A model generated the notes under the pieces. It did no database searches and had not been told where the DNA came from. It worked only from the letters and a program-made list of their open reading frames with translations. Positions 8,478 through 18,000 of a stretch of DNA of 36,148 bases are shown here, piece after piece (position 1 is the stretch's first letter; each line of letters begins with the position of its first letter). The stretch spans positions 1 through 36,148 of the forward strand of contig JANQLS010000137.1 in NCBI GenBank assembly GCA_028280485.1, in the 5' to 3' direction. Position numbers and translations under genes: made by a program. This DNA is from Planctomycetota bacterium (GTDB lineage Bacteria; Planctomycetota; UBA8108; JACQVS01).

Positions 8478-9700
8478 TTCTCTCCTTATTAGCAGGTTCG
8501 ACCTTGCTGACCGTTTCCTTATTGGGAATTTCCTATTGGAACTCAACTTCAGCGGTTACAGCTAAAAAAGAAGAAGCTACGCTGTTCACCAAAGTTCTCG
8601 ATTGGACCAGCTTTCGCGGTGGTGATTTACTTCAAGGCCGAGCTGATCTCTCGAAACCATTAACGAAACCTAAACTCAGATGGGCTAAGCCACTCAAAGG
8701 TCCGATTGAAGGAACTGCAGCAAGTGTGAATGGAGTGGTTTACGTCGGTACTCTCGATGGAGTCTTCTACGCTTTGAGTCTCAAGGATGGTGAGCAGATT
8801 TGGAAGAAGAGCATCGAAAACGTCGGCTTTGCCGCTTCACCCTTAATTTACAAGGGAGTGGTTTACGTCGGTGATGACTTCGGTACTTTCCACGCCTTCA
8901 ACGCCAAAGATGGTAAGAAGCTTTGGGAAATCCAAACCGACGCTGAAATTTATTCCCCTGCGACTACGGATGGAAAAAACTTACTCTTCGGTTCCTACGA
9001 TGGTTATCTGTACTGTCTCGACATCAAAAAACGGGAACAGCGATGGAAAATTGAAACCGATGGTCAGCTCCATTCGTCGCCTGCGATTATCGATGGAAAA
9101 ACATTCGTGACGGGTTGCGATCAAAAACTGAGGATTATCGATATCCAATCGGGAAAAGAAGCCGGTTCGATGGAACTCGGTGGGCACACCGCTGCCTCTC
9201 CTGCGATCCTCGGTGATAAGATTTACATCGGCACCATGAGTAATCAGGTTCTGTCGGTCGATTGGAAGAAACTCGAAGTCGAATGGCGATTTGAAGATCA
9301 GAAGCGCCGCTTCCCCTTCTACGCCTCTTGTGCCATCGGCGACTCTTTCGTCTACGCTGCGGGGCGAGATAAAACGGTACACGCTCTCGATATCAAAACG
9401 GGGCAAAGGAAATGGTTTTATCGAACGCGAGCAAGAATTGAATCTTCACCCGTCTATCTTTCCAATTCTGTGATCGTCGCGGGTGGAGATGGGAATCTTT
9501 ATCTGCTCGATGCCGAGAAGGGGACGAACCGTTGGTCTTACAAATCGGGCTCATCCTTTATGGCTTCTCCCGCGGTGGCCCGTGATCGTCTTCTCATCGG
9601 TGATGAAGACGGAAAATTCTATTGCTTCGATCTTGTTGGGGGTGAAAAATTAGAAACTCCTAAGTCGATCGAGCCTGGTAAGAAATCTGATAAAAAGTAA
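8465..9700 (+). CDS. Membrane-anchored PQQ-like beta-propeller protein (BamB-like)
   Basis: 411 aa. One N-terminal hydrophobic stretch (about residues 3-23, no Cys or clear cleavage site) should anchor the protein with the propeller in the periplasm. About seven blades follow, each with the pattern ASP..GVVYVG..DG..YALDAKDGKKLW. The C-terminal tail is Lys-rich. A GAGGAG ribosome site lies eight bases before the ATG, inside the end of the dehydrogenase gene. The overlap implies translational coupling. It is the third propeller gene within 6.5 kb. The fold resembles the outer-membrane assembly factor BamB, but there is no bam gene nearby, and a redox role is equally possible. Confidence 0.85.
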   Translation: MRTLILSLLAGSTLLTVSLLGISYWNSTSAVTAKKEEATLFTKVLDWTSFRGGDLLQGRADLSKPLTKPKLRWAKPLKGPIEGTAASVNGVVYVGTLDGVFYALSLKDGEQIWKKSIENVGFAASPLIYKGVVYVGDDFGTFHAFNAKDGKKLWEIQTDAEIYSPATTDGKNLLFGSYDGYLYCLDIKKREQRWKIETDGQLHSSPAIIDGKTFVTGCDQKLRIIDIQSGKEAGSMELGGHTAASPAILGDKIYIGTMSNQVLSVDWKKLEVEWRFEDQKRRFPFYASCAIGDSFVYAAGRDKTVHALDIKTGQRKWFYRTRARIESSPVYLSNSVIVAGGDGNLYLLDAEKGTNRWSYKSGSSFMASPAVARDRLLIGDEDGKFYCFDLVGGEKLETPKSIEPGKKSDKK

Positions 9701-9722
9701 AGTGTAAAAGAAAGCCGGAACC

Positions 9723-11096
9723 ATGGCCGAAACTGCTCATTCCGATGGAGCCCCTGCCGATAAAGGTGCTGCGAGTTGGGAAACTCTTCCCGGTGAACGC
9801 AAGGGAGAGACGGAAGTCGGAAGCTACTTCATCTCGAATTACCCTCCCTATTCTCAATGGGGAACGGGGGAGGTGTCTCATGCAGAAGAGGTCATCTCAA
9901 AAGTGCCCGGTAAAGACACTCCATTAGGACTTTACCTTCACATTCCCTTCTGTCGAAAGCGCTGTAAATTTTGTTACTTCCGAGTCTACACCGACAAATC
10001 AGCCAAAGAGGTTGAAGTTTATGTCGATGCTTTGACTCGCGAGATGGCTCTCTATAAAGACCAAGCGGTCTTTTCGAACCGACCCTTAAGATTCGTCTAT
10101 TTTGGTGGAGGAACTCCATCCTATTTAGGGAGCCGTCAACTCAAATCGCTAGTGGATCGCTTGGAAGAGTCGGTCACCTGGGCGGATGCCGAGGAAGTGA
10201 CCTTCGAATGCGAACCCGGTACTTTGAGTGAACCTAAAGTGGCCGCGCTTAAAGATGTGGGAGTGACTCGATTGAGTTTAGGGGTCGAAAACTTTAACGC
10301 CGATGTTCTCGAAGAGAACGGCCGGGCCCACCGGAGCGATGAAATCTTTCGAGCCTACGAATGGATCCAAGGCGCTGGATTCAGCCAAGTCAATATCGAC
10401 TTAATCGCGGGTATGGTGGGGGAGACGGATTCCAATTGGAAAGATTGTATCGAGAAAACCCTCGAGCTCTCTCCCGATAGTGTCACGATCTATCAGATGG
10501 AGCTTCCCTACAACACTGTCTACTCTCAATCGATTTTAAGTGACGGTCAGACTTCTCCCGTAGCCGATTGGGAGCAAAAACGAGCCTGGGTCAAGTACGC
10601 CTTTGAGCAACTCGAGCAAAACGGTTACGAAGTCTCGAGCGGCTATACCATGGTAAAAAGCTCAAATAATAAAAATTTTAGTTATCGAGACTCCCTTTGG
10701 CACGGTTCAGATATGGTCGGAACGGGAGTGGCCTCAATATCTCACGTGGGAGGAGTTCACTACCAAAACTTAGATCGTTTGGAAGACTACGTCGAAGCGA
10801 TCGATCAAGGACGCTTACCGATAAACCGGGCCTATCCGCTCAAACCAAAAGAACTTTTGATTCGGGAGCTCATCCTCCAACTTAAGCTTGGCGTCATCGA
10901 CGCTGGGTACTTTCGCAATAAATTTGGAGTCGAGATCTTAGAAGAATTCTCACCGGCTTTTAAACGCTGGTCTGAAGAAGGTTTTATGAGTTGGGACGGA
11001 GATCGCATTGAGGTAAGTCGAGAAGGCATCATTCGTATCGATGGCTTGCTTCCCGAATTCTTCCTGCCGGAACATCAAGGTAAGCGATATACCTAA
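9723..11096 (+). CDS. HemN/HemW-like radical SAM protein
   Basis: 457 aa, radical SAM enzyme of the oxygen-independent coproporphyrinogen oxidase superfamily. The [4Fe-4S] motif CRKRCKFC gives Cys77, Cys81 and Cys84, preceded by LYLHIPF as in HemW. The SAM-binding GGGTP is at 128-132, and TRLSLGVENF and the C-terminal HemN-type domain follow. The first 65 residues are an extra N-terminal part not present in HemW. True HemN, HemW (heme chaperone), anaerobilin synthase ChuW/HutW and HemN-like methylases and cyclopropanases share this fold, so heme synthesis should not be assumed. It starts 22 nt after the propeller gene and is followed 27 nt later by the FAD protein, which fits one operon. Confidence 0.85.
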   Translation: MAETAHSDGAPADKGAASWETLPGERKGETEVGSYFISNYPPYSQWGTGEVSHAEEVISKVPGKDTPLGLYLHIPFCRKRCKFCYFRVYTDKSAKEVEVYVDALTREMALYKDQAVFSNRPLRFVYFGGGTPSYLGSRQLKSLVDRLEESVTWADAEEVTFECEPGTLSEPKVAALKDVGVTRLSLGVENFNADVLEENGRAHRSDEIFRAYEWIQGAGFSQVNIDLIAGMVGETDSNWKDCIEKTLELSPDSVTIYQMELPYNTVYSQSILSDGQTSPVADWEQKRAWVKYAFEQLEQNGYEVSSGYTMVKSSNNKNFSYRDSLWHGSDMVGTGVASISHVGGVHYQNLDRLEDYVEAIDQGRLPINRAYPLKPKELLIRELILQLKLGVIDAGYFRNKFGVEILEEFSPAFKRWSEEGFMSWDGDRIEVSREGIIRIDGLLPEFFLPEHQGKRYT

Positions 11097-11123
11097 GAGT
11101 CCAAGATACCTAAACACATTCCT

Positions 11124-12353
11124 ATGCTCCCCAATTCATCAGAAGTCATCGTCATCGGTGGTGGACCAGCCGGATCCACTGTAGCTACCTTGTTAGCGAT
11201 GGAAGGCCGCCAAGTCACGGTCATCGAAAAAGATACTTTTCCTCGATTTCATATCGGTGAGTCTCTTATCACAGAAACTTACTGGCCATTTGAAAAACTC
11301 GGAATCTTGGAAAAACTTAGAGAAAGCGCCAGTCCCGTAAAGGCGAGTGTTCAGTTTTACTCGGCCCGTGGAAATGCCTCTCGTCCCTTCTATTTTTTCG
11401 AGTCGAACGATCACCCGAGCGCTTACACCTGGCAAGTCGAGCGATCGTGGTTCGATCAGATGATGATTGAAAACGCTCAAGAAAAAGGGGCAGACATTCA
11501 TTACGGATGGAATGTTCGCAATGTTCTCTTTGAAGGGGATAAGGCCGTAGGGATTCGAGCCGAGAATGAAGCTGGCGAGAAATGTGAAGTCAGCAGTCAG
11601 GTCGTCGTTGATGCTTCGGGTTTAAATGCGTTTTTATCCCGTCGCTTGGGCTTGATGGTAAAAGACCCCAAGCTGATCAAAGCAGCACTTTTTGCTCACT
11701 ACGAAAATGCCATCCGTGACCCTGGAGTGGATGAAGGGGCTACGCTCATCATTTCGACTCCAGGAAACAAAGGTTGGTTTTGGTACATCCCACTCTCAAA
11801 TAATCGAGTCAGTGTGGGGATGGTGGGCGATCCTAAAGAGCTCTTCAGTGAAGGAAAAGATCCCGAAACGATTTTGAATGAACAGATCGAGAACTGTGCT
11901 GAGATTAAAAGAAGGCTTGCTCCTTCGACGCGAACCACGGATGTTCGAGTCTTGAGCGATTTTTCATACCGCTCCACTCAACTCGCAGGTGAAGGTTGGC
12001 TCTTAGTGGGAGATGCTTTTGGGTTCTTAGACCCGGTTTATTCTTCAGGTGTTTTCCTCGCCTTAAAATCAGGTGAGTTTGCCGCCGATGCAATTCAAGA
12101 GGCATTTAATAAGAACGACTTCTCGCCTGAAGTTTTGGGAGGTTTTCAGGCCGAGCTCAGAAAAGGGATGGAGTCGTTTAGAAAGTTGATCTACGCGTTT
12201 TATTCGCCCGACTTTTCCTTCTCTACCTTTATCAAGGAACACCCTCAGCACCGCGAACGCTTGACGGATATCTTGATCGGAGCCGTGTTCAAGGAAGGGG
12301 TCGATGAGATCTTCGAAAATCTGAAAGATTTCTGCGAATTACCGAGCGATTGA
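11124..12353 (+). CDS. FAD-dependent oxidoreductase, flavin halogenase/geranylgeranyl-reductase-like
   Basis: 409 aa with the FAD-binding GGGPAGS at residues 12-18, FPRFHIGESL at 39-48 and the second FAD motif GWLLVGDAFGFLDP. Two signatures used to recognise flavin-dependent halogenases are present: WFWYIP (the WxWxIP pattern, start of residue run around 213) and FLDPVYSSG (the Fx.Px.Sx.G pattern). Lys73 in SPVKASVQF falls where the catalytic Lys of these enzymes is expected. Many homologues with these motifs have never been shown to halogenate, and some reduce double bonds or hydroxylate. The substrate may be made or modified by the radical SAM protein 27 nt upstream; this is inference. No Shine-Dalgarno is visible. 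Confidence 0.82.
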   Translation: MLPNSSEVIVIGGGPAGSTVATLLAMEGRQVTVIEKDTFPRFHIGESLITETYWPFEKLGILEKLRESASPVKASVQFYSARGNASRPFYFFESNDHPSAYTWQVERSWFDQMMIENAQEKGADIHYGWNVRNVLFEGDKAVGIRAENEAGEKCEVSSQVVVDASGLNAFLSRRLGLMVKDPKLIKAALFAHYENAIRDPGVDEGATLIISTPGNKGWFWYIPLSNNRVSVGMVGDPKELFSEGKDPETILNEQIENCAEIKRRLAPSTRTTDVRVLSDFSYRSTQLAGEGWLLVGDAFGFLDPVYSSGVFLALKSGEFAADAIQEAFNKNDFSPEVLGGFQAELRKGMESFRKLIYAFYSPDFSFSTFIKEHPQHRERLTDILIGAVFKEGVDEIFENLKDFCELPSD

Positions 12354-12417
12354 GGTCGTAGCCAAATTCACCAGAATTTGGGACAATGTGCTTTAAAAGT
12401 ATATTTAGCCCTGTAGC

Positions 12418-12436
12418 GCCACCCCTTGTGGGTGGC
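12418..12436. terminator. GC-rich hairpin between converging genes
   Basis: GCCACCC (12418-12424) and GGGTGGC (12430-12436) form a perfect 7-bp stem with a 5-nt loop, between the stop of the FAD gene (plus) and the stop of the SprA-related gene (minus). No T-run follows on either strand, so it is a weak terminator candidate. Confidence 0.4.
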
Positions 12437-12447
12437 TTCGCCTCAAA

Positions 12448-13374
12448 TTAGGCAATTACATTAAGAAGGGTACCAAGGTCTTGGGAAAGCGCTTGCGGGC
12501 GATTCTCAACGCTTTGGTTTCGCGTATAAATATTTGAAAGTGCATTTCCAGAGCTCGAGGCTTCGATACCGGCTGACGCTTGAACATTTCCTGCTTGCTC
12601 GGCCAATTCCTTAGGATCGAGAGCTCCCGTTGCTTCACTTTCTTCGGCGGGTTGCGTGGCTTGCTTCCTCAAATCCGCTTGGGCGCGGGCGATCTCCTGT
12701 GAAGCTTGTTGAGCGACTTGAAGGTCGGCTCCGCTCGGTTCTGCCGGAGCTAAGGCGGCGGCGCGAACTTTTTGAGCGTGGATAATTCTTTCATTAGGAT
12801 CATCCGAACCGGAAGTCACTTGAATCGGAACCTCACCCCCCACGGCGTAGCGTTTCCCATCTGGACCGACCTGGAAGGTGTAGCTGGGCCCACCGCGAGT
12901 GACTCCTGCACCCGCTGCTAAGTGCGCATTTTCGTGCGCGCGGACTTCACGATCCCGCTCCCGAAGTTCACGAACCTGCTCCTTTTCTGCTTCATCTAAA
13001 TGAAGGGGACCATCTTGAGCAATCGAGGTCGTATCAGTGTTTGGAGCACTGGTAGTTGGGGATTCGACGGTGGTTGTCGATTGGAGGAAGGCCGCGTTGG
13101 CTTCAGAAGAGATCTCTACCGAATCTTTGCGCTGAGCAGAGATTTGATCCGACAGAGATGGAAGAATGGGGTAGTCTTCGCTTCCCGGGAGTTTTAATCG
13201 CTCAATCGGGGAAGCTAAGGCTGTTTTCTGGGTGGGATTAACCTTTTGCGCGTCGATGACGCGGTCGGCGCTTCGTACTGCATCTCCAGCTGAAGCCCGA
13301 GGGGTGAACCGCTTCGTGCCAGTTAAAAGAGAAACTGTATGTAGGAAAGAGTTGCCAATTGCACTCGTGTTCAT
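12448..13374 (-). CDS. SprA-related putative metalloprotease
   Basis: 308 aa. The recognisable part is residues about 128-190, which match the SprA-related family (PF12118): REVRAHENAHLAAGAG contains an HExxH zinc-protease motif (HENAH, 147-151), followed by GPSYTFQVGPDGKRYAVGGE and an upstream charged helix. The first 120 residues and the last 110 are low-complexity, rich in Ser, Ala, Gln and Thr, and probably disordered. There is no signal peptide. The family is annotated as putative metalloprotease but its role is not established to my knowledge. A GGGAG ribosome site lies six bases before the ATG. The gene converges on the FAD gene and has a long upstream region holding hairpin array A. 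Confidence 0.82.
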   Translation of the reverse strand: MNTSAIGNSFLHTVSLLTGTKRFTPRASAGDAVRSADRVIDAQKVNPTQKTALASPIERLKLPGSEDYPILPSLSDQISAQRKDSVEISSEANAAFLQSTTTVESPTTSAPNTDTTSIAQDGPLHLDEAEKEQVRELRERDREVRAHENAHLAAGAGVTRGGPSYTFQVGPDGKRYAVGGEVPIQVTSGSDDPNERIIHAQKVRAAALAPAEPSGADLQVAQQASQEIARAQADLRKQATQPAEESEATGALDPKELAEQAGNVQASAGIEASSSGNALSNIYTRNQSVENRPQALSQDLGTLLNVIA

Positions 13375-13564
13375 GACAATCTCCCAACAACAAAGGAGGA
13401 AGACGCCCTCTCAGACCAACAATTACTTCATCATAGGCTTGAGTCAGTTGCTCGGTGTAGGCTCATTTCCTGATTTCGATAATCAGAATCTTTTTTGAAG
13501 AAATTGAGCTTTTAATACGAGCTAACTCTCCTGCCTTAGGTTTTTATGTTCAAACAAGCCCTTT

Positions 13565-13692
13565 GTGCATTGTTTGCACCGTTCCGGTAAATCTATGATT
13601 TACCTTCACTCCGCTGAACGAAAGCTCGAAGAGCCTGCGTTCGCGGCCGAGTTGGTCCCAACTCGGCATAATTTCTGTTTAAAAAACAGAAA
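13565..13692. repeat. Hairpin array A: five consecutive hairpins
   Basis: Five inverted repeats follow one another: GTGCA/TGCAC (13565-13579); GGTAAATC/GATTTACC (13586-13604); GAACG plus GCTC pairing with GAGC plus CGTTC (13616-13642); GCCGAGTTGG/CCAACTCGGC (13646-13667); and TTTCTGTTT/AAACAGAAA (13672-13692). The linker before the third is CACTCCGCT, shared with the element at the right end of the window. It lies between two divergently transcribed genes. No T-run fits any hairpin as a terminator. Either strand could fold. Confidence 0.75.
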
Positions 13693-13834
13693 CTAAATTA
13701 ACATACAACAAACATTACTAACCGGCCACTCACCTAGTCTCTTCATCTAAACTCTCTATCGGTTTAAAAGAGTTAGGGAAATCTTTCAAAATAAAAAACA
13801 GAAACTGACCCATCCTTAGATAAGGAAGCTCTCG

Positions 13835-14311
13835 ATGGCATACGAATACAAGCGTCAACGACGCGTCGAGTTCGCGGAAACCGATTTAGCGGGAATCGTT
13901 CATTTTTCGAGGTATTACCGCTACATGGAAGAAGCCGAACACGAGTTTTTACGGTCGTTAGGGCTTTCCGTGCATCACGAGACGAGCCCGGGAAAAGTTA
14001 TCGGGTTCCCCCGGGTCTCTTCGAAGTGTGAATATTTTCGGCCCATCCGCTTTGAAGATGAATTTGTCGTTCATGTTTGGATCAGTAAGAAGTCCACTCG
14101 CACGTTAGAGTATTCCTTTCGATTATCCCTCGACGATCAACCCGTGGCTCAAGGACAGATGGTGGTGATCGCTTGTTTGGTCGAGCAAGGAGAAGGAACT
14201 CAAATGAAAATCCAGGCCGTTCCTCTTCCCGAGCCTTATGTCGCGGCTTTGGAAGTTGCTCCCTATCCTCCCCTTGAATTTCGCAGTGATTCCCAAGGAA
14301 GTTCTCAATGA
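13835..14311 (+). CDS. Hotdog-fold acyl-CoA thioesterase (4HBT/YbgC type)
   Basis: 158 aa, the usual length for the 4-hydroxybenzoyl-CoA thioesterase/YbgC/FadM group, which hydrolyse acyl- or aroyl-CoA in the cytoplasm. The diagnostic ETDLAGIVHFSRYYRYME motif is at residues 15-32, with the catalytic Asp17 and the helix that follows. The strands KCEYFRPIRFEDEFVVHV and LEYSFRL complete the fold. The stop overlaps the start of the next gene by ATGA (4 bp), so it is translationally coupled to an ABC transporter ATPase. The pairing recalls E. coli ybbA-ybbP beside tesA, though TesA has a different fold. Physiological substrate unknown. Confidence 0.9.
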   Translation: MAYEYKRQRRVEFAETDLAGIVHFSRYYRYMEEAEHEFLRSLGLSVHHETSPGKVIGFPRVSSKCEYFRPIRFEDEFVVHVWISKKSTRTLEYSFRLSLDDQPVAQGQMVVIACLVEQGEGTQMKIQAVPLPEPYVAALEVAPYPPLEFRSDSQGSSQ

Positions 14312-15024
14312 ATGAAGTGTCAACTCCAGCAACTGAAGCAGCGACCGTCAGCGTCTCAGGCTTAAAGCGAGTCTTTCCGGCTCGCTCGGGCCCCTTAGTC
14401 GTCCTCGATGATTTAAGCTTCGAATTAGCACCGGGTGATGGCTTGTCGATCGTAGGTCCCTCAGGCTGTGGAAAGAGTACTCTTCTCCATATCTTAGGTA
14501 CTTTAGATCGTCCCGATGAAGGAACCGTTGAAATTGGGGGACAAAATCCCTTTCAGCTTTCAGATACCGAACTTTCACACTTTCGGAATCGAAACATCGG
14601 TTTTGTTTTTCAAGATCATTACCTCTTGCCTCAATTAAATGTGGGAGAAAATCTTTTAGTGCCAACGCTCGCTGCGGGTGAGAAGGCTTCATTAAATAGT
14701 GAGGCCAGTATCGAAAGAGCTAAGCAGCTTTTGGAATGGGTTGGGCTTCAAGATCGTGTTGACCACTTTCCCGGCGAACTCTCGGGGGGCGAAAGGCAGC
14801 GAGTCGCGTTTGCTCGAAGCCTTATTCTTCAGCCCGGTTTATTGCTTTGTGATGAACCGACCGGAAATTTAGATCCGGAAACGGCGAAGTCGATTGGGGA
14901 TTTGCTTATTAAAATTCAGAAAGAGCAAGGTGCGACTTTGATTGTCGTCACTCACAGTATGAGTCTCGCCGAACGATTCGATCGGAGGGGGTACATGGAA
15001 AACGGTCGGTTGAGGATTGAGTGA
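14308..15024 (+). CDS. ABC transporter ATP-binding protein (LolD/MacB/YbbA type)
   Basis: 238 aa ATPase of an FtsX-type ABC system. Walker A GPSGCGKST is at residues 50-58, the Q-loop in FVFQDHYLLP at 99-108, the signature LSGGERQR at 158-165, Walker B LLLCDEP at 178-184 with Glu183, the D-loop GNLD, and the switch His216. The IGFVFQDHYLLPQL stretch is typical of the LolD/MacB/YbbA branch, which works with permeases that transmit mechanical force rather than forming a channel. It overlaps the thioesterase gene by 4 bp and precedes its permease by 13 bp. A slightly degenerate AAGGA lies upstream of the start. Confidence 0.93.
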   Translation: MNEVSTPATEAATVSVSGLKRVFPARSGPLVVLDDLSFELAPGDGLSIVGPSGCGKSTLLHILGTLDRPDEGTVEIGGQNPFQLSDTELSHFRNRNIGFVFQDHYLLPQLNVGENLLVPTLAAGEKASLNSEASIERAKQLLEWVGLQDRVDHFPGELSGGERQRVAFARSLILQPGLLLCDEPTGNLDPETAKSIGDLLIKIQKEQGATLIVVTHSMSLAERFDRRGYMENGRLRIE

Positions 15025-15037
15025 AGAGAAGAGTTTC

Positions 15038-18000
15038 ATGAAACAGTTAAACACTCAGCAACTGATCAAGCGCAGCTTGAAGCATCATTGGCGTCTTCAT
15101 ATCGCTGTCGGATTTGGGGTCGCCGTGGCCTTGAGCATTTTGACAGGTTCTTTGATCGTTGGTGACTCCGTAAAAGCGACCTTGAAGACCATCGCAAATG
15201 ACAAGATCGGAAACTTCGAATACGTCATCGCAGGGGAACGCTTCTTTACTCGAGATATTGCGAGCACCTTATGGAATTCTGAACAGTACCCGGAAGGCTT
15301 TCAAGAACCCATCGCCTGCCTCATGGTCGATGGTTCCGTCGCAGTAGAGAATGAAGGGCAAAAAGGAGCGTTAGCAGGAGAGGTGACCGTTGTTGGGACG
15401 GACTCTACCTTCTTTTCTCGCGGCTTCCCTGATTATGATTTTGGATCGATGGAGATCGCCTCCAACAAAGCTTGGATCAATCAATCCTTAGCCGACGAGT
15501 TGGGAGTGTCAAAGGGGGGATCACTTTACCTTGAGCTTCGTAGTATTGAAGATGCACCCTTAAAATCGTTTTTAGGAAATGATCCTGAAGGTGGTGCCTC
15601 TGTTCGACTCGAAGTTGAGCGAATTATCGAGAATCGAGGCCCTGGACTTTTTTCACTTAAATTAGATCAATCTTCCCCCCGGTTGGTGTATCTCAATCGT
15701 GAACTCCTCGCCGAAAAAATTGAGCAAAAGGAGCGTGCGAATGTGCTTCTAGTCCCAACGACTCTAGGTACAATTCACTCGAGCAGTTTGGGAAAGCTGG
15801 AAGAAGTCTTTAGTCAAAGTCTGAAGCTTGTTGATTACGGTTTGACTCTGAGGAAGCTTGAAGATTTTCATTTCCTCAGTTTAGAAAGCCGGCGAATGGT
15901 CCTTGAACCTGAGGTCCAAAAGGTGGTTGAAGCCTACGCTGACAAAGAATCGTATAAACGAGAAGGAGCTCTGACTCACCTTGCAAAATTAATCTCGATT
16001 AAGAAGAAGGAATCTGAAGCTCCCCCGATTCGAAGTCCGAGAAATCGTCGCCAAGGAATTCCCTACTCGATGGTCACCGCATTGAAAATTGGTGGTGAAA
16101 CAGAATTCAGTCCCTTCAAAGTCGATCTCTCAAGCCGAATCGAAGATGAAGATAAGAGACCTCTTCAAGATGATGAGATCTTAATCAATACTTGGGCGGC
16201 TGAAGATTTAAAGATCCAATTTGATCCAAAAGCTCCCATCGAAATTGAGGTGGAGTACTTCATACCTGAGTCTCAAGGTAAAGTTGAAACCGGGAAAGCT
16301 ACTTTCAAATTGGCGGGAATCGTCAATATGGAGGGGATGGGGGCTAACTCATTCTTTACACCGGAGTATCCGGGGCTTACTTCAAAGGAAGTTCAGAGTC
16401 TCAAAGATTGGGATCCACCCTTTGAATTTGAAAATTCACTCATCAAGAAACAAGATGAAACTTATTGGGAGAAATACCGGGGTACTCCCAAGGCCTTCAT
16501 CACTTCTGAAGTCGGAAAGAAACTCTTCCAGGGCTCTCATGGGGAGTTTACGACTTTACACTTAGATCCACCTGCGGGAATTTCCCTCGATCAAGCTCAA
16601 ACGAATTTAGAAACCCATCTCGTTTCTAATTTGGAATTGAGGAATGAATTGGGCTTCAGTTGGAAAAACTTGCGTGAAGAAGGTCAGAAATTTGCCAATG
16701 CGAGTACGGATTTTGGCATGCTCTTTATCAGCTTCAGTTTCTTTCTCATCATCGCAGCTTCGATTCTCATCGCATTGTTATTTACCCTTCAAATGGAGCG
16801 ACGCTCTAAAGAAGCAGGATTGCTTTTAGCCTTAGGGCAGCCCGTTTCCATGGTGAGAAAGTTTTTCGTGCGTGAAGGTCTTGTCGTTGCGTTCCTTGGT
16901 GGGATCATCGGAATCTTAGGTGCTTGGATTTACGGCAAGTTTCTCATCATCGCCTTGAGTACATGGTGGTGGGAAGCTGTTCGTGTTCCCTATTTCGTTT
17001 TTTCAATGAACCCAGTGAGTGTGGCTATTGGTTTCGTCTCGACGCTTCTCATCGTGTGGGTCGCCATCTTCTTGGCTTCAAAATCTTTTAAACGCCTGAC
17101 TGTTCGGGGGCTCTTGGCGGGAGTCACTCAGCCCAGCCGAGCGGTTGAAAAAGTCACTGCGAAAAAGAGTCAGTGGCTTTTTTGGATATCAACAGTGAGT
17201 GCCATCGCGTTAGCATTCCTCGGAGGGCAAGGTCAGGTGGGAATGTTTTTCGGAGTCGGAGCCTTAGCCTTGATTGCTGGATTATCTCAGCTGTCGATTC
17301 AACTCCGGCGAGAACGTCTTCAAAAAACAAAGTGGTCTCAACCCACTCTATTTAAGATCGGGCGAACAAATTCAGCCCGCACTCCCACTCGAAGCCTTTT
17401 AACGGCGGGTATCGTGGCTTCAGCTGCATTTGTGCTCGTTTCTGTTGCCGCCCACCAACACGATGCGAACGAAGATCCTTTGAAGTTAGAATCAGGAAAT
17501 GGTGGATTCCCCATTTTAGCCACCTCTGTATCTCCGCTCCCAGGTTCATTTGGGGATCCAAAAGTTCGCGAAGGTTTAGAGATTGACGATTTCTTTCTCG
17601 ATCTTCCGGATGGTTCACAGAAGGAAATCGATTGGTCAGGCTTACAAGCTTATCCCTTCCGATTGAAACCTGGAGATAACACGAGTTGTTTAAATCTCTA
17701 TACTCCACAAAATCCTCGCGTCTTAGGTGCTTCGCAATCCTTCATCGACCGGGGTGGATTTACCTTCAAAGGCGTCCTAAGTGAAACGGAAGAGGAGAAG
17801 CAGCAACCTTGGACTCTTTTAAATAAAACGCTTCCCGACGGAGTTATTCCTGCCATCGGTGATTGGAATTCGACGACCTGGATCCTTAAGAAGGGTTTAG
17901 GAGATACGATCGAAGTCGACGATGGAAAGGGAGGGAAGGTAAAGCTTCAATTAGTGGCTACTTTGGCGGGTAGCTTGTTTCAAAGTGAATTGATCATCTC

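Noticed and set aside
9723..11096. Calling this gene hemN or hemW
   Set aside because: The fold is shared by several enzymes of different function, the protein has an extra N-terminal part and no heme gene is nearby.
13565..13692. Integron attC site
   Set aside because: No RYYYAAC/GTTRRRY core pair and no array of cassette-like genes or integrase.
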